This document shows positions 15,719 through 23,855 of a stretch of 64,000 nt of DNA, piece by piece. The DNA comes from Prochlorococcus sp. AG-402-A04. Its GTDB lineage: Bacteria > Cyanobacteriota > Cyanobacteriia > PCC-6307 > Cyanobiaceae. The translations under genes were made by a program, and so were the position numbers. The stretch spans positions 35,413-99,412 of the forward strand of contig QCHG01000004.1 of NCBI GenBank assembly GCA_003278045.1, given 5' to 3'. How positions within the stretch are numbered: position 1 is the stretch's first letter; the number at the start of each line of letters is the position of its first letter. A model generated the notes under the pieces. The model was not told the DNA's origin, did not search any database, and worked only from the letters and a program-made list of their open reading frames with translations.

Positions 15719-15921
15719 CTTAAAAATAAATTTTAACTTAGCTTTTGGAAATTACCTCGATGGGAAGATAGACCCTTTGGGCCAAGGTTCGAACAAGATG
15801 CACTGATGAATATCTGAAAACCAATTGAAACAGCTTTAATGCATTGATGAATACCTTATCCACCAGTCTTTTTCTGATATTTGACATTCGATTTAAAATA
15901 AGGAGAAATTAGCTGCTTTTT

Positions 15922-16206
15922 ATGACTATTGAGACCACTGTTTTCACCTTTAAACTTTCAAATACATTTGAGGAATGGGTAAAAATGTTTGATAGTCCAG
16001 AGATAGATGCATTTCATAAAACGGTAGGACTTACTCCTCTATATCGTGGCAAAAGTTTAATTGATCCAAAAGAAGTTATTGTTATTCATCAAGCTGAAGA
16101 AGGTGTAGCTAAGCACGTTTTTTCAGATCCTGAAACCATTAAGAATATAGAATCTGGAGGACATATTTATAGCACAACGAAAATCACAAGTTGGGTTTCT
16201 GATTAG
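15922..16206 (+). CDS. Small protein, DUF3764-like
   Basis: The 94-aa product fits my memory of DUF3764, a picocyanobacterial family of unknown function. Features are an N-terminal beta-rich part (TTVFTFKLSNTFEEWVKMF), a central GLTPLYRGKSLIDPKEVIVI and a C-terminal EGVAKHVFSDPETIKNIES. The overall pattern resembles a small ferredoxin-like alpha/beta fold, as in ABM/Dabb proteins. A good AAGGAG site lies near 15899-15904. It is a single gene between a large surface-protein gene and a spacer with tiny ORFs. Confidence 0.8.
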   Translation: MTIETTVFTFKLSNTFEEWVKMFDSPEIDAFHKTVGLTPLYRGKSLIDPKEVIVIHQAEEGVAKHVFSDPETIKNIESGGHIYSTTKITSWVSD

Positions 16207-16220
16207 TCGAAAAACTAACT

Positions 16221-16301
16221 ATGCAAACTTATAAAAGTTTAATGCGAACAGGAGTTCCATATAAGATCTTTAAAATAAAATTAGGATATAACAGAGTTTA
16301 A
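16221..16301 (+). CDS. Possible microprotein, 26 aa
   Basis: ATG 16221 to TAA 16301 encodes a very basic peptide (start MQTYKSLMRTGVPYKIFKIK). It is too short for family assignment and lacks a ribosome-binding site. It is listed because the spacer between 16207 and 16683 otherwise holds only two minus-strand membrane microproteins. A chance ORF is equally likely. Confidence 0.2.
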   Translation: MQTYKSLMRTGVPYKIFKIKLGYNRV

Positions 16302-16329
16302 GGATAAGAGTATTAACAAATTAATTTGA

Positions 16330-16449
16330 CTATATTATTAATAAGAACCTTAGTGCTAGAGGTAACCATAGACATAGAAGAAGCATTATTAAAAGAGTAA
16401 TGGCATGGATATTTGGAATGTATTGCTCTTTAAAAATTTGTGTTTTCAT
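16330..16449 (-). CDS. Tiny membrane protein, 39 aa
   Basis: ATG 16449 to TAG 16330 encodes a polar N-terminus (MKTQIFKEQYIPNIHA) followed by one strongly hydrophobic helix (ITLLIMLLLCLWLPLALRF). It begins only three bases after the stop of another tiny membrane ORF on the same strand, so translation is probably coupled, with the end of the upstream gene (AAGGCGAG) acting as ribosome-binding site. No family is recognised. Confidence 0.45.
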   Translation of the reverse strand: MKTQIFKEQYIPNIHAITLLIMLLLCLWLPLALRFLLII

Positions 16450-16452
16450 GAT

Positions 16453-16542
16453 TTATCTCGCCTTCTTAAGTTTGATTTCTCTTCTGATTAGCAAAGCAAT
16501 AACTACAACACACATGTTCATTAGAAATACGTCTAATGGCAT
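16453..16542 (-). CDS. Tiny membrane peptide, 29 aa
   Basis: ATG 16542 to TAA 16453 encodes a hydrophobic helix (VFLMNMCVVVIALLI) followed by a very basic tail (RREIKLKKAR), a classic positive-inside single-pass layout. It is directly upstream of the 39-aa membrane peptide on the same strand and the two probably form a bicistronic unit. No known family. Confidence 0.4.
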   Translation of the reverse strand: MPLDVFLMNMCVVVIALLIRREIKLKKAR

Positions 16543-16683
16543 TTAATAAAAAAGTCTCTAATCAATTAATAGCAAGATTATTGATCTATGAATCAAGAAA
16601 TGATTATTAATGTTTATTGGCTTAATAAAACGAATTGAAAAATCAAATATATGCTTAAATATCTCAGTTATATTAACTATTAA

Positions 16684-16989
16684 ATGGCTTATTCAGAAAC
16701 AAGAATAGTAATAGGCGGTTTAGCTCATGTGCCTGTTCTTATTTTTATAGCCAATTTTATTAAAGGTAAGTTTGGAATTAAAACTGAAGAGATAAAAGAT
16801 ACAAAAGATACTGTAGTTAAAGGAGAGCCAGTTAAAATTATTGAGTTAAGTGATATTGTAGTTAAAGAAGGAAAAGCAGAAGCTATAAAAGAAATCTCAA
16901 ATAAGCTTGACAGTATTGAACAGAAGGCTGATGAGGTTTATGAAAAGGTAAAGAAGAAGAAAGATATGAAGAGGAAGAAAAAAAAATAA
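16684..16989 (+). CDS. Hypothetical protein with N-terminal membrane anchor and coiled coil, 101 aa
   Basis: Residues about 8-26 (IVIGGLAHVPVLIFIANF) form one hydrophobic segment. The remainder is highly charged: a KTEEIKDTKDTVVKGEP linker, then a long amphipathic helix (EAIKEISNKLDSIEQKADEVYEKV) typical of a coiled coil, and a run of lysines at the C-terminus. A membrane-anchored cytoplasmic coiled coil is the likely arrangement. No named family. It ends exactly where the convergent gene at 16990 ends. Confidence 0.6.
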   Translation: MAYSETRIVIGGLAHVPVLIFIANFIKGKFGIKTEEIKDTKDTVVKGEPVKIIELSDIVVKEGKAEAIKEISNKLDSIEQKADEVYEKVKKKKDMKRKKKK

Positions 16990-17175
16990 CTAAATTGAGA
17001 TCCTATCAAGCATCAATACATCTTGGGCTTGGATTGTATCTCTCTTATCTTCGTCTTCGGGATCTTTATAAGATTCAATTTCAGATTGTATTTTTCTCTT
17101 GTAAACTCCTTTGATATATTCAAGTTCTCTTTTGTCTTTGTCCAGAATTGAGAATGGTGATCTTTTTAAGTTCAT
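16990..17175 (-). CDS. Small charged hypothetical protein, 61 aa
   Basis: The product is soluble and highly charged (KDKRELEYIKGVYKRKIQSE in the middle, an acidic DPEDEDKRD near residue 40). A plausible ribosome-binding site (AGGAGAA, 17179-17185) precedes the ATG at 17175. No family recognised. It lies downstream of another small minus-strand gene (17203-17340) with a 27-base gap, so they may be cotranscribed. Confidence 0.55.
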   Translation of the reverse strand: MNLKRSPFSILDKDKRELEYIKGVYKRKIQSEIESYKDPEDEDKRDTIQAQDVLMLDRISI

Positions 17176-17202
17176 AACTTTCTCCTAAATAAATAGATTT
17201 AA

Positions 17203-17340
17203 TCAGCTCCAGTTTTTATCAGATTCAACAAAGCTATCCAATGTTTGCTGATTCCTGATTTCTTCCTCAAGAAGATCTTCTTCTGATCTTTCTTCAATCT
17301 CAGATTTATAATCTTCTTTTAGTGTGGATTTCGTAGACAT
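17203..17340 (-). CDS. Small acidic hypothetical protein, 45 aa
   Basis: ATG 17340 to TGA 17203 encodes a glutamate-rich peptide (KSEIEERSEEDLLEEEIRNQ in the centre) ending in DKNWS, predicted to be largely helical. Family unknown. The same-strand tandem arrangement with 16990-17175 and the consistent composition support it as real. Confidence 0.45.
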   Translation of the reverse strand: MSTKSTLKEDYKSEIEERSEEDLLEEEIRNQQTLDSFVESDKNWS

Positions 17341-17565
17341 TTGCTCATGACGACTACATCTATGTTCTAACTAGTTAGAGAGGCCATTCGACTAATAAAT
17401 ATGTACGGTTTGAGGTACTCCCATATACGGATAAAGGATCAACAATTGACTTTAAATATGGGTAAAATGTATGAAATTTTGATCAATTTTTGCCTTTAAG
17501 AATCATCAATAAAGGTAGACCAATATGCATCAAACTCCCATCAATTAATAAAAAAGTATTCAGGT

Positions 17566-17769
17566 TCATTTATCCATTCCTTCTGGGGTATCCCAATTTA
17601 GAGAAATTCCTTTTTTAATTGGTTGTCTTTTCATATCATCCATCTCTTTTCTGATTTTGTTGTAGTAGGCCAACTCTTCTGGATCATCAGAACCAAGACC
17701 ATAATTCATGATTGCTGCAATATATATTTTGTGCATCCGGTATGACGATAGTGGCATTACTAAAGGCAA
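17566..17769 (-). CDS. Hypothetical protein, 67 aa
   Basis: The first 20 or so residues (MPLVMPLSSYRMHKIYIAAI) are hydrophobic to neutral and the remainder is polar (DDPEELAYYNKIRKEMDDMKRQ), ending in NWDTPEGMDK. The real start may be an internal methionine (residues 5, 12 or 21). No family recognised. It is the last small accessory gene before the tRNA pair. Confidence 0.5.
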   Translation of the reverse strand: MPLVMPLSSYRMHKIYIAAIMNYGLGSDDPEELAYYNKIRKEMDDMKRQPIKKGISLNWDTPEGMDK

Positions 17770-17845
17770 ACTGTTTTAAATATATTTGAATTCTAGTTAA
17801 AATGCTGATCTACGAGATCTCAATTATATTAATCAATTGCTCAAG

Positions 17846-17918
<73 letters not shown>

Positions 17919-17927
17919 ATTTTAAAG

Positions 17928-18009
17928 TGGGCCGGGTTGGATTTGAACCAACGTAGGCAGAGCCAGCGGATTTACAGTCCGCCCCCTTTAACCACTCGGG
18001 CACCGACCC
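17928..18009 (-). tRNA. trnY-GTA: tRNA-Tyr (anticodon GTA)
   Basis: On the minus strand the 82 bases form a class II tRNA. The acceptor stem GGGTCGG pairs with CCGGCCC (discriminator A); the D-arm contains GCCCGAGTGGTTAAAGGGGGC; the anticodon stem GCGGA/TCCGC surrounds CTGTAAA (anticodon GTA); a long variable arm follows; the T-arm carries GTTGGTTCAAATCCAAC. No encoded CCA. It is nine bases from tRNA-Thr. Confidence 0.95.
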
Positions 18010-18111
18010 CCACTATTTGAACTTATCAGTTAATGGACACTTTGTGTGAAATTGTTTTGGTTTTTTTGTTTCTTTCTAGATAGCATTTGTAAAGAAAAGA
18101 CTTTTTTGATG

Positions 18112-18552
18112 ATGAATATTTTATTGATAAATGGACCAAATCTAAATCTTTTGGGCACTAGAGAACCTGAAATATATGGTAATAAAACATTGAGCGATAT
18201 AGAAAAAGATTTAACTAAAGTTGCTACAGAAAAAAGTATAAATCTTGAATGTTTTCAAAGTAATCATGAAGGAGAAATAGTAGATAAAATTCAGGAGTCT
18301 GTAAAAAGGATCCAAGGTATTCTTATAAATGCTGGAGCTTTTACTCATACCTCGATTTCTATTCGTGATGCTTTAATTGGATCGAAAATTCCTTTTGTAG
18401 AATTACATATTTCAAATATTTTCAGTAGAGAAGATTTTCGCAAAGAATCTTTTCTTACAGATAAAGCTATAGGAATTATTAGTGGATTCGGCATATCAAG
18501 TTATTTCTTAGCTCTAGAAGGAATTATTGGATATTTAAATAGTAAAGATTAA
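18112..18552 (+). CDS. aroQ: 3-dehydroquinate dehydratase, type II
   Basis: This enzyme converts 3-dehydroquinate to 3-dehydroshikimate, third step of the shikimate pathway. From ATG 18112 the 146-aa product begins [22 protein letters not shown], the signature of type II dehydratases, with the flexible active-site lid (REP-x-IYG, catalytic Tyr). It continues with [25 protein letters not shown] and [10 protein letters not shown]. The upstream in-frame extension to 18046 is a Phe/Trp-rich leader and is rejected; ATG 18109 is a possible alternative start. It abuts miaE, which begins at the next base after its stop, so the two are cotranscribed. Confidence 0.96.
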   Translation: MNILLINGPNLNLLGTREPEIYGNKTLSDIEKDLTKVATEKSINLECFQSNHEGEIVDKIQESVKRIQGILINAGAFTHTSISIRDALIGSKIPFVELHISNIFSREDFRKESFLTDKAIGIISGFGISSYFLALEGIIGYLNSKD

Positions 18553-19161
18553 ATGCTAGTAGATTTTAAAAGGCCCACTTCTCAAATTAAATATTTATCG
18601 TCATTTACCTCAGATGAGTGGATCAAACTTGCATTATCTAATCCAATAGAGATTCTTATAGACCATGCTCATTGTGAAAGAAAAGCAGCAGGAGTAGCAA
18701 TACAATTAATGTTTAGATATCCATCAGAACCAAATCTGGCAGAAGTTCTAAGTCCAATAGCGAGAGAGGAATTAGAGCATTTTGAAAAAATACTTTATTT
18801 TTTAAAGGATCTTGGACATTGTCTTAAGTCCTTAAAACCGCCTCCATATGGAGCTGAATTGTCCAAAAATATAAGAAAGGAAGAGCCCAATAGAATGCTT
18901 GATAGTTTCTTAATAGCAGGACTTATTGAAGCGAGAAGTCATGAAAGGTTAAGCTTGCTTGCTCTCAATTCTGAAGATAAAACATTTAAATCCCTTTATG
19001 AGTCTCTCCTTGAGAGTGAGGCAAGACATTTTGGAGTTTACTTGAAACTAGCGCAAACTAAATTCACTAAAAATCAAACTTTCAAAAGGTTAGAGGAATT
19101 ATCTGAAATTGAGTCAGCAATACTAGCTGAAACTTTTATGATGCCAAGGGTACATAGCTAA
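18553..19161 (+). CDS. miaE: tRNA-(ms2io6A)-hydroxylase-like diiron enzyme
   Basis: MiaE hydroxylates the isopentenyl side chain of ms2i6A at position 37 of tRNA. The 202-aa protein is a ferritin-like four-helix bundle. Its diiron ligand motifs appear in order: LIDHAHCERKAAG, REELEHFEKIL, LIEARSHERLSLL and ESEARHFGVYL. The length fits the family. It starts immediately after the aroQ stop and is followed 15 bases later by cobI, so this is an operon of functionally unrelated core genes. Picocyanobacterial members are annotated as MiaE by homology; oxygen-dependent tRNA modification is inferred. Confidence 0.9.
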   Translation: MLVDFKRPTSQIKYLSSFTSDEWIKLALSNPIEILIDHAHCERKAAGVAIQLMFRYPSEPNLAEVLSPIAREELEHFEKILYFLKDLGHCLKSLKPPPYGAELSKNIRKEEPNRMLDSFLIAGLIEARSHERLSLLALNSEDKTFKSLYESLLESEARHFGVYLKLAQTKFTKNQTFKRLEELSEIESAILAETFMMPRVHS

Positions 19162-19176
19162 AGTTAATAAAAAAAA

Positions 19177-19932
19177 ATGATAATAAACAAGTTCTTAAGT
19201 TTACTTAATCAATATAAAACTGATTTACCAACATTCATCATCGTTGGGGTAGGCCCAGGAGATCCATCACTTTTAACAATTGCTGCTGTAGATGCTATAA
19301 AAAAAGCGAAAGTTATAGTTTTTCCAATATCAGATGATAATAAAAAAAGTTTCGCTGCAGAAATAGTCAAGAAATACACCAAATTTAAAAAAAATATACC
19401 TATCATTTTCCCAATGGCTAGGAAGGATTTTGATCCTGATGAAATATGGTCTAACGCAGTAGAGAAAATTGTGAAATTTATAAAAAATGGTGAATCAGTT
19501 GTTTTACTTTGTTTAGGAGATACCTCAATATTTGCAAGTTCTTCTAATATTTTGAGGATAATAAAGCATGATTATCCAGAAATTATTACCAAAACTATAC
19601 CTGGTATTTCTTCTCTATCAGCGACAGCAGCTTTGAATGATTTTGATCTAGTTAAAAAAGGTGAGACTTTAATAATCAAAGAGTGCCCTTCTTCCAATTC
19701 AGAATTAACATCCCTAATTAAGGAAAGTAAAGAAAATAAAACGGTCTTGGCCATTATGAAAATTGGGAAACGATGGAATTTAGTTAGGGAAACTTTAAAA
19801 AAAGAGGATATTATCAAAAAATCATTAATTGCTTTGAGTGTTGGGACACCTGATCAAATTATTCAATATGCATCCCAATATAATAAGGACGTTATGCCTT
19901 ATTTTTCTTTGATTTTGATAAGGTTCGATTAA
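19177..19932 (+). CDS. cobI: Precorrin-2 C20-methyltransferase
   Basis: This SAM-dependent enzyme methylates precorrin-2 at C20 during corrin ring (pseudocobalamin) synthesis. The 251-aa product has the tetrapyrrole methylase signature IIVGVGPGDPSLLTIAAVDAI near the N-terminus, VVLLCLGDTSIFASSSNIL, and TIPGISSLSATAALNDFDL in the middle. It ends one base into the next gene (TAATG overlap), so the DUF1823-like gene is translationally linked. A cobalt or nickel transporter subunit (EcfT/CbiQ type) three genes downstream fits a B12 context. Confidence 0.92.
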   Translation: MIINKFLSLLNQYKTDLPTFIIVGVGPGDPSLLTIAAVDAIKKAKVIVFPISDDNKKSFAAEIVKKYTKFKKNIPIIFPMARKDFDPDEIWSNAVEKIVKFIKNGESVVLLCLGDTSIFASSSNILRIIKHDYPEIITKTIPGISSLSATAALNDFDLVKKGETLIIKECPSSNSELTSLIKESKENKTVLAIMKIGKRWNLVRETLKKEDIIKKSLIALSVGTPDQIIQYASQYNKDVMPYFSLILIRFD

Positions 19933-20417
19933 TGCATAAAAGAGAAAAATTCGTTGAAAATCAATTTACATGGCCAATATGTAAAAAACTATTATTTCTT
20001 ATTCTTGAAGACAAGGTTAGCGATGTATTTGTTTGTGAATTAGTTTGGGAAAGACTTTTTTATACTAGAGAACTATCTATTAATGATTGGACCTTTAGCC
20101 CATTAACTCCTTCTTATTGGTCAGAAAAATTTGAAAAAGCTCCTCAAATCATTTCAGAGCGACCAGCCTCAGTACATTTGACTCGATCAATTCCAAAAGA
20201 CTATAAGCAGGGATTGAAAATTTTTCTTAATTTTAAAGGTTATAAGATTAATGAACTCTATCCAAGAAGAACTAGAAGAGCGACGGCAGTAAATTGGTTG
20301 ATTTATTGGGCGATTGAAAATAATTGTTTTTCAAAAGATAATGGATTAATGCCAATTCCTAGTTCATCACCTGTTAATCCAGTTAAAGGACATTTTGGCG
20401 ATCCAGAAATTAAATAA
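19932..20417 (+). CDS. Conserved cyanobacterial protein, DUF1823-like
   Basis: The 161-aa product is soluble. It contains WPICKKLLFLILEDKVSDVF near the N-terminus, DWTFSPLTPSYWSEKF in the middle, and a basic patch YPRRTRRATAVNWLIYW in the second half, followed by a proline-rich tail (PIPSSSPVNPVKGHFGDPE). This layout agrees with my recollection of the cyanobacterial DUF1823 family; function is unknown. The ATG overlaps the cobI stop by one base. It may be cotranscribed with cobI and der, but this does not define its role. Confidence 0.75.
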   Translation: MHKREKFVENQFTWPICKKLLFLILEDKVSDVFVCELVWERLFYTRELSINDWTFSPLTPSYWSEKFEKAPQIISERPASVHLTRSIPKDYKQGLKIFLNFKGYKINELYPRRTRRATAVNWLIYWAIENNCFSKDNGLMPIPSSSPVNPVKGHFGDPEIK

Positions 20418-20491
20418 GTTTTTTTGAATAAGGTAAATGATTCTATTAAAGGTATAGTTGTAATGGATACTACTTTCTTTGGAGAGAAGAA

Positions 20492-21865
20492 TTGATTCTT
20501 CCTACAATAGCAATTATCGGAAGACCAAACGTTGGGAAATCTACCTTAGTTAATCGTCTTTGCCAAAGTAATGATGCAATAGTATTTGATAAACCTGGTG
20601 TTACAAGAGATAGAACATATCAAAATGCTTCCTGGGGAGGTAAGGAATTTCAAATAGTTGATACTGGAGGTTTAGTTTTTGATGATGATAGTGAATTTCT
20701 CCCAGAGATAAGGACACAAGTTTTCTTAGCTCTAGAAGAGGCTTCACTCGCGCTACTGGTGGTAGATGGGAATCAAGGCCTTACTGATGGTGATTTATCA
20801 ATAGCAAAATGGTTAAGAAACTCAAGCTGTAAAACAATTGTTGCTGTTAATAAATGCGAATCTACTACTCTAGGAATATCACTAGCTTCAGAGTTCTGGA
20901 AATTAGGATTAGGCGAACCTAACCCTGTTTCGGCTATTCATGGTTCAGGTACTGGAGATCTTTTAGATCTAGTTATTGGCGAACTTCCTGAAAATAATAT
21001 CCAAGGTGATGAAGAAAAGATAATGATGTCAATTATTGGTAGGCCTAATGTTGGTAAATCTAGTTTGTTAAATTCAATCTGTGGCGAAAAAAGAGCAATA
21101 GTTAGTGATATTAGTGGTACGACAACTGATTCAATAGATACGCTTATTAAAAAAGGTGATAATCTTTGGAAAATTATTGATACTGCGGGGATTAGAAGAA
21201 AGAAAAATGTTAAATATGGCACTGAATTCTTTGGTATTAATAGGGCTTTTAAATCTATAGATAGAAGTGATGTTTGTGTTTTAGTTATAGATGCTGTAGA
21301 TGGAGTAACTGATCAAGACCAGAAGCTGGCTGGGCGCATAGAAGAACAAGGCAGAGCTTGTATAATTGTTGTTAATAAATGGGATCTTATAGAAAAAAAT
21401 AGTTCAACAATTTATCAAGTAGAAAAAGAGCTTAGATCTAAACTTTATTTTTTACACTGGTCAAAAATGATTTTTGTATCTGCCCTAACTGGTCAAAGAG
21501 TTGATAATATTTTTGAGCATGCTCTTTATGCTGTAAATCAACATAGAAGAAGAGTTACAACATCTGTAGTTAATGAAGTACTTAAAGAATCAATCAGTTG
21601 GAAAAGTCCTCCCACGAAAAGAAGTGGCAAACAAGGTAGGCTTTATTACGGTACTCAAGTAAAGAACAAACCTCCTACTTTTACTCTTTTTGTAAATGAC
21701 CCTAAATTATTCGGAATAACTTATAGAAGATATATTGAAAAACAAATTAGAGTAAATTTAGGCTTTGAAGGCACGCCCCTCATTTTACTTTGGAGAGGAA
21801 AACAACAAAGAGCTTTAAATAAAGAGGTCGAAAGAGAAAATATTGAGTTAATTCAAAAAGATTAA
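20492..21865 (+). CDS. der: Ribosome-biogenesis GTPase Der (EngA)
   Basis: Der is an essential GTPase with two tandem GTP-binding domains, needed for 50S subunit maturation. The 457-aa protein has the first G1 motif GRPNVGKST (10-18) followed by DTGG and NKCE, and the second GRPNVGKSS near 183 with DTAG and NKWD. A C-terminal KH-like domain ends the protein ([20 protein letters not shown]; ending near QRALNKEVE). The start is TTG 20492, preceded by GGAGAGA. It overlaps the next gene by one base (TAATG), giving tight translational coupling with the transporter gene. Confidence 0.97.
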   Translation: MILPTIAIIGRPNVGKSTLVNRLCQSNDAIVFDKPGVTRDRTYQNASWGGKEFQIVDTGGLVFDDDSEFLPEIRTQVFLALEEASLALLVVDGNQGLTDGDLSIAKWLRNSSCKTIVAVNKCESTTLGISLASEFWKLGLGEPNPVSAIHGSGTGDLLDLVIGELPENNIQGDEEKIMMSIIGRPNVGKSSLLNSICGEKRAIVSDISGTTTDSIDTLIKKGDNLWKIIDTAGIRRKKNVKYGTEFFGINRAFKSIDRSDVCVLVIDAVDGVTDQDQKLAGRIEEQGRACIIVVNKWDLIEKNSSTIYQVEKELRSKLYFLHWSKMIFVSALTGQRVDNIFEHALYAVNQHRRRVTTSVVNEVLKESISWKSPPTKRSGKQGRLYYGTQVKNKPPTFTLFVNDPKLFGITYRRYIEKQIRVNLGFEGTPLILLWRGKQQRALNKEVERENIELIQKD

Positions 21866-22779
21866 TGAATTTGCTAACCAAATTTTCTGTTGGTCAATAC
21901 GTTCATGGTAATAGAAGTTGGCTAAGAATTATAGATAGTAGATTAAAAATAATTATCGTAATGATATTTTTAATAACTCCAATTTGGGCAGGTCCAATAT
22001 GGAGATTGAGTTTAGTTGGTTTTTTACTATTAATTACTTTTTTAAGTCGATTACCATCTAGAGTATGGTGGCGATCATTATTTTTTCTCTCATGTTTATC
22101 ACTATTAATTGGATGTATATCAATACTTGCCTCGTCTGATATTCAATCTCTTGATGGTTACTTAAGAAATCCCAATGAGTTGCAAGTAGTACTGGAAAGC
22201 CAAAAAGAATGGAATATTTTGCAAATTCCTGCGCAGAAGATATGGTTTATTAATTTTGGTCCCTACAACTTATCAAGAAAAGCCTTTGAACTAGGAATAA
22301 AAACCTCCACTTTGATATTTACAGTTATTCATAGTGTGAATTTGATGCTTTTAACCACATTGCAGGAAGACATTGTATGGGGATTAAGTTGGTTTATGTA
22401 TCCATTAAGAAAAATTGGATTGCCAATTAGTAGGTGGCTTTTTCAGTTACTAATTGCATTACGTTTTATTCCTTTAGTGCAGGAAGAATTTCAAAATATC
22501 ATTAAATCAGTCTCAGTAAGATCAATTAATTTTCGAAATTTAGGATTAAAGAAATCATTTAATGTTTTGTTAATCTTAGTGGAAAGGTTATTTCAAAATA
22601 TATTTCTGAGAATTGATCATGGAGCAGAATCATTACTCTCAAAGAAAAAAATTATTATAAAAACCAATAGATTTAGAACTCTTTATCCTTCAAAATCTCT
22701 CAATGTAATTGTTAATACATTATCGATTTGTTTTATTTGCATAGCAATTTTTCTTAGAAAACTGTATGGTGCATTATAA
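21865..22779 (+). CDS. Energy-coupling factor transporter transmembrane protein (EcfT/CbiQ family)
   Basis: This is the membrane T-component of ECF-type importers that take up metals or vitamins. The 304-aa protein has hydrophobic segments near 28-45, 48-63, 70-88, 150-170 and 275-295. The cytoplasmic coupling region contains the family's ARG-like loop: FIPLVQEEFQNIIKSVSVRS then FLRIDHGAESLL. The N-terminal RLKIIIVMIFLITPIW is typical (DPRxK-like in the family). The substrate-specific S-component and ATPases are not nearby, so the cargo is unknown; cobalt is suggested only weakly by the linkage to cobI. Confidence 0.82.
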   Translation: MNLLTKFSVGQYVHGNRSWLRIIDSRLKIIIVMIFLITPIWAGPIWRLSLVGFLLLITFLSRLPSRVWWRSLFFLSCLSLLIGCISILASSDIQSLDGYLRNPNELQVVLESQKEWNILQIPAQKIWFINFGPYNLSRKAFELGIKTSTLIFTVIHSVNLMLLTTLQEDIVWGLSWFMYPLRKIGLPISRWLFQLLIALRFIPLVQEEFQNIIKSVSVRSINFRNLGLKKSFNVLLILVERLFQNIFLRIDHGAESLLSKKKIIIKTNRFRTLYPSKSLNVIVNTLSICFICIAIFLRKLYGAL

Positions 22780-22798
22780 ATAACACAATATTTTAGGT

Positions 22799-23065
22799 TT
22801 GAGTTCTGAGCGTTATTTAAACCATCCAACATTTGGCATGTTGTACCAAGTTTCTCCTGGAAATGATGGGAGAGATATTTATGCGACTTTATACGCTCAA
22901 AAAATGTTTTTCTTGGTAGAAGTAAGACAGAGAGAAGTTTTTTTCGAAGTTATACCCTATTTAGATGCCCGTAATCAGGCCGAATTAAACCTTCAAAAAG
23001 CTAGAAGAAAAGGATCTGAAGAACTATCTAAATGGGAGAATTTATTCACGCAAACTTTCTTATAA
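22799..23065 (+). CDS. pipX: PipX, co-activator of NtcA and PII partner
   Basis: PipX links nitrogen status to transcription: it binds the global regulator NtcA when 2-oxoglutarate is high and PII when it is low. The 88-aa product has the PipX Tudor-like N-terminal sequence SERYLNHPTFGMLYQV, the LYAQKMFFLVEV strand, RNQAELNLQKARR and a C-terminal helical WENLFTQTFL. The length matches (about 89 aa). The start is TTG 22799. pipY begins four bases after its stop, and this pipX-pipY pair is a well-established cyanobacterial operon. Confidence 0.95.
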   Translation: MSSERYLNHPTFGMLYQVSPGNDGRDIYATLYAQKMFFLVEVRQREVFFEVIPYLDARNQAELNLQKARRKGSEELSKWENLFTQTFL

Positions 23066-23068
23066 AAG

Positions 23069-23704
23069 GTGAACCCTGCAAATTATTTAAAAATAAAAAA
23101 TAAAATTCCATCAAATGTAAATATTCTTGCGGTAAGTAAAGGATTTAAAAGTCAAGAAATCAAAACTATTCAAAATATAGGTCAGAACGATTTTGGCGAA
23201 AGTAAGGTTCAAGAAGCGTTTGAAAAACAATTAAACTTAAAAGACCTTAAACAAATAAATTGGCACTTTATTGGAAGAATACAAAGTAATAAAATAAGAA
23301 AGATAGTACAAAATTTTAAATATATTCATTCAGTAGATTCATTTGAAAAATTGCAAAAGATTTCTAATATTTCAAGTGAAGAGAAGAAATATCCATTAAT
23401 AATGTTGCAGGTTAAGTTTAGTGATGATCCTACTAAAGGAGGCTTTAATCCTGAATTTTTAAAATTGAGATGGAGAGAAATTCAAGATTTGAAAAATATT
23501 TCATTAACCGGTTTGATGACTATTAATCCTAAAGGACTTAGCTCTAAAGAAAATTCAGGGTTGTTCAAAAAATGTCGTGCTCTCGCTGATTCACTGCAAT
23601 TGCCAGATTGTTCCATGGGGATGTCAGGTGATTGGGAGGAAGCTATCGACGCTGGGTCAACTTGGTTAAGGTTGGGATCATTGATTTTTGGAAGTAGATC
23701 TTAA
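23069..23704 (+). CDS. pipY: PipY, YggS-family PLP homeostasis protein
   Basis: YggS/PipY/COG0325 proteins bind pyridoxal phosphate and control vitamin B6 and amino-acid homeostasis. The 211-aa protein has the PLP lysine in the family motif NILAVSKGFKSQEI, FGESKVQEA, the WHFIGRIQSNKIRK line and a C-terminal CSMGMSGDWEEAIDAGSTWL that binds the phosphate. It starts with GTG 23069, four bases from pipX, so the pair is one unit. Together with sepF downstream this matches the common cyanobacterial order pipX-pipY-sepF-proC. Confidence 0.95.
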   Translation: MNPANYLKIKNKIPSNVNILAVSKGFKSQEIKTIQNIGQNDFGESKVQEAFEKQLNLKDLKQINWHFIGRIQSNKIRKIVQNFKYIHSVDSFEKLQKISNISSEEKKYPLIMLQVKFSDDPTKGGFNPEFLKLRWREIQDLKNISLTGLMTINPKGLSSKENSGLFKKCRALADSLQLPDCSMGMSGDWEEAIDAGSTWLRLGSLIFGSRS

Positions 23705-23811
23705 TTAGTTATTTTTTTATAAAAAATATTATCTATAAACTTGCAGTAAAGTTCAAGTAACGTTATTTAAGTATAGGTAGTTTTTTCATTTAAAAAATGA
23801 ATCTATTGCTC

Positions 23812-23827
23812 AAGGTTCTTAAACCTT
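23812..23827 (+). promoter_or_regulatory. Small hairpin in the sepF leader
   Basis: A perfect 6-bp inverted repeat, AAGGTT-CTTA-AACCTT, lies 29-44 bases upstream of the sepF start. A similar GGTT-CTT-AACC dyad occurs in the pdhC leader (31829-31841 region). It could be an operator half-site pair or an mRNA hairpin; no known regulator motif matches. Confidence 0.25.
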
Positions 23828-23855
23828 AGTAATTAATTTCAAGAGGATTTAAAAG

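Noticed and set aside
15755..15800. Remnant of a second ABM-type gene
   Set aside because: GATGGGAAGATAGACC near 15760 resembles the DGKMD-coding stretch of the gene at 11603, but the similarity covers only about 16 bases and the frame stops soon after.
17341..17565. Additional small genes or att site between accessory genes and the tRNA pair
   Set aside because: No ORF with credible composition and no direct repeat of either tRNA 3' end was seen in this 225-base spacer.
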